Shown here: positions 15,567-17,903 of the stretch, in pieces | Layout: each line of letters opens with the position of its first letter | Position numbering within the stretch: position 1 is the stretch's first letter | From: Spirochaetia bacterium | GTDB taxonomy: Bacteria > Spirochaetota > Spirochaetia > Treponematales > Breznakiellaceae | Assembly: GCA_025997675.1 (NCBI GenBank) | Contig: BNUX01000060.1 | Coordinates: forward strand, 1 to 17,903 | DNA length: 17,903 bases | Direction: 5' to 3' | Notes under the pieces: generated by a model | Told to the model about the DNA's origin: nothing | Databases searched by the model: none | The model's input: only the letters and a program-made list of their open reading frames with translations | Position numbers and translations under genes: made by a program

Positions 15567-16566
15567 GGGCGCCTTCCGCCTTACCGACACTTCGCAGGGC
15601 CTGCCGCATTATCAAGCGCCGTTTGTATTGGTCCAGCAGCACCGCCAGAATCAGGATGGTGCCGACAACAAGGTTCTGCCAGTACACCGAAATGTGCATC
15701 AGGGTGAGGGAGTTGGTCAGCACTTCCATGAAGAACGCGCCCAGCACGGAACCGAGTATGGAACCGATACCGCCGAAGGTTGAAGTGCCGCCGATGATGG
15801 CCGCGCAGATAACGGTCAGCTCGTAGCCGGTGCCCGCCGCCGCTTCCGCCGAACCGAGCCGGGCCGTGATGAATATACCGGCCAGGGCCGCCAGCGCTCC
15901 GGTGATGGTGTACACCAAAAGCTCCGTGCGTTTTGTGCGGATGCCGGAGATACGCGCCGCCTCCCGGTTGCCGCCGAGGGCGTAGATACTCCGCCCGAAC
16001 TCGGTACTGGAAAGAACGATGTGCCCTATGACGGCAATCCCTAAGGCGAACAGCACCACCGCCGGCAGCCCGATAAAACGGAACTTTTCGATTGCCTTTA
16101 TGGCGGCGGGCAGCGGATAAATCGGCACCCCCTTTGTCGGGTCGGTACTGGCCCTTGGGGGGGTCATCACCGGGATGGCGTGCCGTGCGGGGCTGCCGGT
16201 ACCCGCCGCCATTCTGCTGGGCTTGGGTATGGGCCTGCTCATCGGGTTTCTCAACGGCATCATCATTGTAAAAAGCGGTATACCGCCGCTGATTGTCACC
16301 CTCGGGATGCAGTACGCCGCAAAGGGCCTCGTACAGGTGATAAGAATAAAGGTCATACCGATTACGGTAATCAGGGTAAAGCCGGAGGAACGCAGCACAT
16401 TGAACAGGTTCGCGCCGGAACTAAACGTGGGGTTTACCAGGGTCACCGCGCCCATGTACAGGATGAGCATGATAATGATGCTGCTCTCCTGCCGCTGAAT
16501 AAACCGGCCCAAAACCGCGCGGACACTCCCGCCATTTCTGTCAGGTGAACCATTTCCATTACTCAT
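15559..16566 (-). CDS. Ribose-type ABC permease with an inverted internal segment (probably non-functional in this orientation)
   Basis: 335 residues of an RbsC-like membrane permease. The N-terminal part (to LITVIGMTFILIT) and the C-terminal part (from KGVPIYPLPAAIKAIEKFRF to the end, with YALGGNREAARISGI and GGTSTFGGIGSILG) fit the family well. The roughly 70 residues between them do not: they read as a hydrophilic, Pro/Arg/Met-rich stretch (residues about 77-145). The expected core, with its membrane helices, is found instead on the plus strand at 16136-16342. The frame stays open, so this is not a frameshift, but membrane helices are lost and the protein is unlikely to work. No good ribosome-binding site precedes ATG 16566; a -10-like TATTAT at 16577-16582 is close to the start, so the mRNA may have a very short leader. 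It is the first gene of the ABC operon. Confidence 0.85.
   Translation of the reverse strand: MSNGNGSPDRNGGSVRAVLGRFIQRQESSIIIMLILYMGAVTLVNPTFSSGANLFNVLRSSGFTLITVIGMTFILITCTRPFAAYCIPRVTISGGIPLFTMMMPLRNPMSRPIPKPSRMAAGTGSPARHAIPVMTPPRASTDPTKGVPIYPLPAAIKAIEKFRFIGLPAVVLFALGIAVIGHIVLSSTEFGRSIYALGGNREAARISGIRTKRTELLVYTITGALAALAGIFITARLGSAEAAAGTGYELTVICAAIIGGTSTFGGIGSILGSVLGAFFMEVLTNSLTLMHISVYWQNLVVGTILILAVLLDQYKRRLIMRQALRSVGKAEGAHD
16136..16342 (+). other. Inverted 207-bp segment inside the ABC permease gene
   Basis: On the plus strand these 69 codons read VGSVLALGGVITGMACRAGL through VKSGIPPLIVTLGMQYAAKG to LVQVI. This is what RbsC-like permeases have between the GGIDLS motif and the loop before the later helices (E. 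coli RbsC has SGIDLSVGSLLALTG at the same point). The flanking permease parts are on the minus strand. Re-inverting it restores a nearly continuous permease, except for about 6-9 codons including the GGIDLS equivalent. At the right edge GGTGATA (16336-16342) is shared by both reading directions: LIT of the minus strand and QVI of the plus strand. An imperfect 16-bp inverted repeat (12 of 16 matches) flanks it at 16120-16135 and 16348-16363. No recombinase gene is present. Confidence 0.85.
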
Positions 16567-16730
16567 AATCTATGGTATAATAGGAATTTAATGCACGCAA
16601 ACGAAATTGTTGCAACTATCTTGTCAATTGTGGTATTCTTTTGTCCACGGGTATGTCACGGGCAAGCCGGTTGTATCTCCGACAATGCACGATGAAATAT
16701 GTAAACGACAGGAAGAATCCTAAAACCCCC

Positions 16731-16759
16731 TTGACAAAAAAGATAAAATGTATGATATT
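16731..16759 (+). promoter_or_regulatory. Candidate promoter of the MNT-HEPN pair
   Basis: TTGACA (16731-16736), 17-nt spacer, GATATT (16754-16759, four of six -10 matches). Transcription would begin at about 16766, next to the start codon. The TATAAT at 16760-16765 is too far from the -35 (23 nt). Confidence 0.45.
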
Positions 16760-16766
16760 TATAATC

Positions 16767-17090
16767 ATGGATAGAAATTTACCGATTTTGAAACAAATTG
16801 TCGCATTAATTACCTCAAAATTGTCTCCCGAGAGGATAATGCTATTCGGCTCTTATGCCAGAGGAGATAATACTGAAAAAAGTGATATTGATATCTTGAT
16901 AATAATTAAAAATTTGGAGAATGAACGTAAAATCACCGGAGCTTTATATAAAGCATTGTTAAATGAAAACATTTCAGTGCCGATTGATTTTCTTGCAATA
17001 GATTTTGATAAATACAATGAATTTAAAAATAAAATTGGCTATGTTTATAAAACCATAGAACAGGAAGGGCAAATATTATATGGCAAATGA
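16767..17090 (+). CDS. Minimal nucleotidyltransferase (MNT) of a MNT-HEPN pair
   Basis: 107 residues from ATG 16767. The pol-beta nucleotidyltransferase signature is complete: GSYARGDNTEKSDIDIL (Gly28-Ser29, Asp40-X-Asp42) and a third acidic residue in VPIDFLAID (Asp74). In known pairs the MNT protein acts on, or holds in check, the HEPN partner, sometimes by adding nucleotides to it. The region is clearly AT-richer than its neighbours, suggesting horizontal transfer. A TTGACA at 16731-16736 is followed 17 nt later by GATATT (16754-16759), which would start transcription almost at the ATG. No ribosome-binding site is seen, so the mRNA may be leaderless. ATG 16752 in the same frame is an alternative start. 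Confidence 0.9.
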   Translation: MDRNLPILKQIVALITSKLSPERIMLFGSYARGDNTEKSDIDILIIIKNLENERKITGALYKALLNENISVPIDFLAIDFDKYNEFKNKIGYVYKTIEQEGQILYGK

Positions 17091-17517
17091 TTATAAAACA
17101 TGGATTGACAGGGCAAAAAGTAGTCTTGCAATATCGAAAATAAAATCTGATGAAAATATATTTTATGAAGATTTGTGTTTTCAGGCTCAACAGGCGGTTG
17201 AAAAAGCATTAAAGAGCCTGTTGGTATTTTATAATGTCGATCCGGAAAGGACCCATAATTTAGTTTCGTTAATAAAGGAATTGTCTAAGCATATTGATAT
17301 TCCAGAAGATGTCAATGAAACGGTAGTTTTAAATGATTATGCAGTTCAGACAAGGTATCCCGGTGATTATACTCCAATTGAAGAGGAAGAATATAATAAT
17401 GCAATAGTAATAGCGGAAAATTGTGTAAAATGGATTGAGAAAAAAATTAAAGAATTACTGAAAAAAGCAGAAGGACAGAAGAACCAATCTTATCTTGATA
17501 ATTTAGAATCAAAATAA
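17080..17517 (+). CDS. HEPN domain protein, partner of the MNT
   Basis: 145 residues, all-helical HEPN family of the COG2250 type: QAQQAVEKALKSLLVF, then a PERTHNLVSL segment (Arg57, His59), and TRYPGDYTPIEEEEYNNAI followed by a long terminal helix. The family includes RNase toxins with an Arg-X4-6-His motif. That motif is not found here (Arg57 and His59 are one residue apart), so RNase activity is uncertain, as in many COG2250 members. The gene overlaps the MNT gene by 11 nt (MNT stop at 17090), with GGAAGG about 11 nt upstream of ATG 17080, indicating coupled expression. Like its partner it is AT-rich. It may be a toxin-antitoxin or nucleotide-modification pair. Confidence 0.88.
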   Translation: MANDYKTWIDRAKSSLAISKIKSDENIFYEDLCFQAQQAVEKALKSLLVFYNVDPERTHNLVSLIKELSKHIDIPEDVNETVVLNDYAVQTRYPGDYTPIEEEEYNNAIVIAENCVKWIEKKIKELLKKAEGQKNQSYLDNLESK

Positions 17518-17520
17518 TAT

Positions 17521-17571
17521 AAAAGCAAAATACGGCGCCTTACCCGCAAGTGGATTTCGCTCCAGGCGCCG
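17521..17571 (-). terminator. Hairpin followed by a T-rich stretch, likely terminator of the minus-strand gene at the right edge
   Basis: CGGCGCC (17533-17539) pairs perfectly with GGCGCCG (17565-17571) around a loop that itself holds TGGA/TCCA (17551-17554 and 17561-17564). On the minus strand it is followed by TATTTTGCTTTT. The region 17518-17614 holds no gene. A second GC-rich inverted repeat (CGCCGCCG 17567-17574 with CGGCGGCG 17603-17610) overlaps the first. Confidence 0.5.
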
Positions 17572-17614
17572 CCGCATGCGCCGTCCGGGGATTGGCACCG
17601 GGCGGCGGCGGGCC

Positions 17615-17903
17615 TTAGGTAATCACGATGGTTACCGGGTCGCTCCAGGGGCCCGGACCGATGCGGTTTCTATAGCGGCCGTAGACGACTATCTCCCGGG
17701 TCTTATCCGTGGAGGGGAGTTCGATGGAAGCGGTGGCGCTAAAGGAGATTATGCTATGGGTGTTGAGTATCTCAGTAACTACCGGAAAGGTGCCGTCCGC
17801 GTTTTTATAATCCCAGAGGATTTCAATAATTTCGGCAAATTCCGCCAAACCGGTTCCGGTCACGCCTCTGCACCGGCTGTGGGCCTTGATATATCCGCCG
17901 GGC
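17615..17903 (-). CDS. C-terminal end of an unrecognised protein (cut by window edge)
   Basis: The minus-strand frame is open from the window edge to the stop at 17615, giving at least 95 residues. It begins ...PGGYIKAHSRCRGVTGTG and ends YGRYRNRIGPGPWSDPVTIVIT. The end resembles the last strand of a fibronectin type III-like or other beta-sandwich domain (RYRN..GPWSDPV), but no family can be named. A GTG at 17863 could be an internal start, but the open frame upstream of it favours a longer gene. The base composition is GC-rich like the ABC operon, unlike the neighbouring MNT-HEPN genes. It converges on the HEPN gene. Confidence 0.6.
   Translation of the reverse strand, partial: PGGYIKAHSRCRGVTGTGLAEFAEIIEILWDYKNADGTFPVVTEILNTHSIISFSATASIELPSTDKTREIVVYGRYRNRIGPGPWSDPVTIVIT

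Noticed and set aside
16175..16498. Plus-strand open frame beginning MACRAGLPVPAAILLGLG as an independent gene
   Set aside because: Only its first part (to 16342) is permease-like and belongs to the inverted segment of the minus-strand gene. After that it is antisense of the permease N-terminus.
16609..16616. GTTGCAAC palindrome upstream of the permease as an operator
   Set aside because: Only 8 bp, without extended symmetry, so expected by chance in AT-rich DNA.
16622..16627. TTGACA on the minus strand as the -35 of the permease promoter
   Set aside because: No -10-like hexamer at 16-18 nt spacing (TCGTTT at 17 nt), so it cannot be supported.

Overview
The window looks like part of a spirochaete chromosome, probably a Treponema of the gut or termite-gut type. 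This is inferred from gene content: paired TPR proteins with one membrane anchor, a YesM/AraC-type two-component system beside a ribose-type ABC transporter, and UPF0237/UPF0210 partners. No rRNA, tRNA, CRISPR array or insertion sequence was seen. Most of the DNA is GC-rich. Two patches are clearly AT-richer: about 1-2300 and the nucleotidyltransferase/HEPN pair at 16.7-17.5 kb.

Layout, left to right. (1) 1-2300, minus strand: the N-terminal part of a CoA-disulfide-reductase-like flavoprotein, a small siroheme/4Fe-4S sulfite-reductase-like protein, and a pair made of a retropepsin-like aspartic protease and a DUF5678-like small protein. Each unit has its own recognisable sigma70-type promoter. 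A near-perfect 35-bp palindrome lies upstream of the flavoprotein. (2) 2321-6735, minus: a cluster of two TPR proteins, an ACT-domain protein (UPF0237) and its usual partner, a UPF0210/DUF711 protein. (3) 6849-9240, plus: a tightly coupled operon of a metallophosphoesterase, a ParB/DUF4032-like protein and pyridoxal kinase PdxY. (4) 9272-16566, minus: a seven-kilobase unit read as ABC permease, ABC ATPase, sugar-type binding protein, uroporphyrinogen-decarboxylase/methyltransferase-like enzyme, LytS/YesM histidine kinase and REC-AraC response regulator. It probably imports a small, possibly methylated, ligand and controls its own expression. (5) 16767-17517, plus: an AT-rich minimal nucleotidyltransferase/HEPN pair, probably acquired horizontally. 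(6) 17615-17903, minus: the C-terminal end of an unrecognised protein, followed by a terminator-like hairpin.

The most unusual observation is in the ABC permease gene (15559-16566). About 207 bp in its middle (16136-16342) are inverted. The missing membrane core of the RbsC-type permease reads on the opposite strand, while the minus-strand frame stays open across the inversion and now encodes a hydrophilic, Pro/Arg/Met-rich stretch. This is a natural inactivating inversion, a switchable (phase-variable) gene, or a sequence/assembly error. The sequence alone cannot say which.
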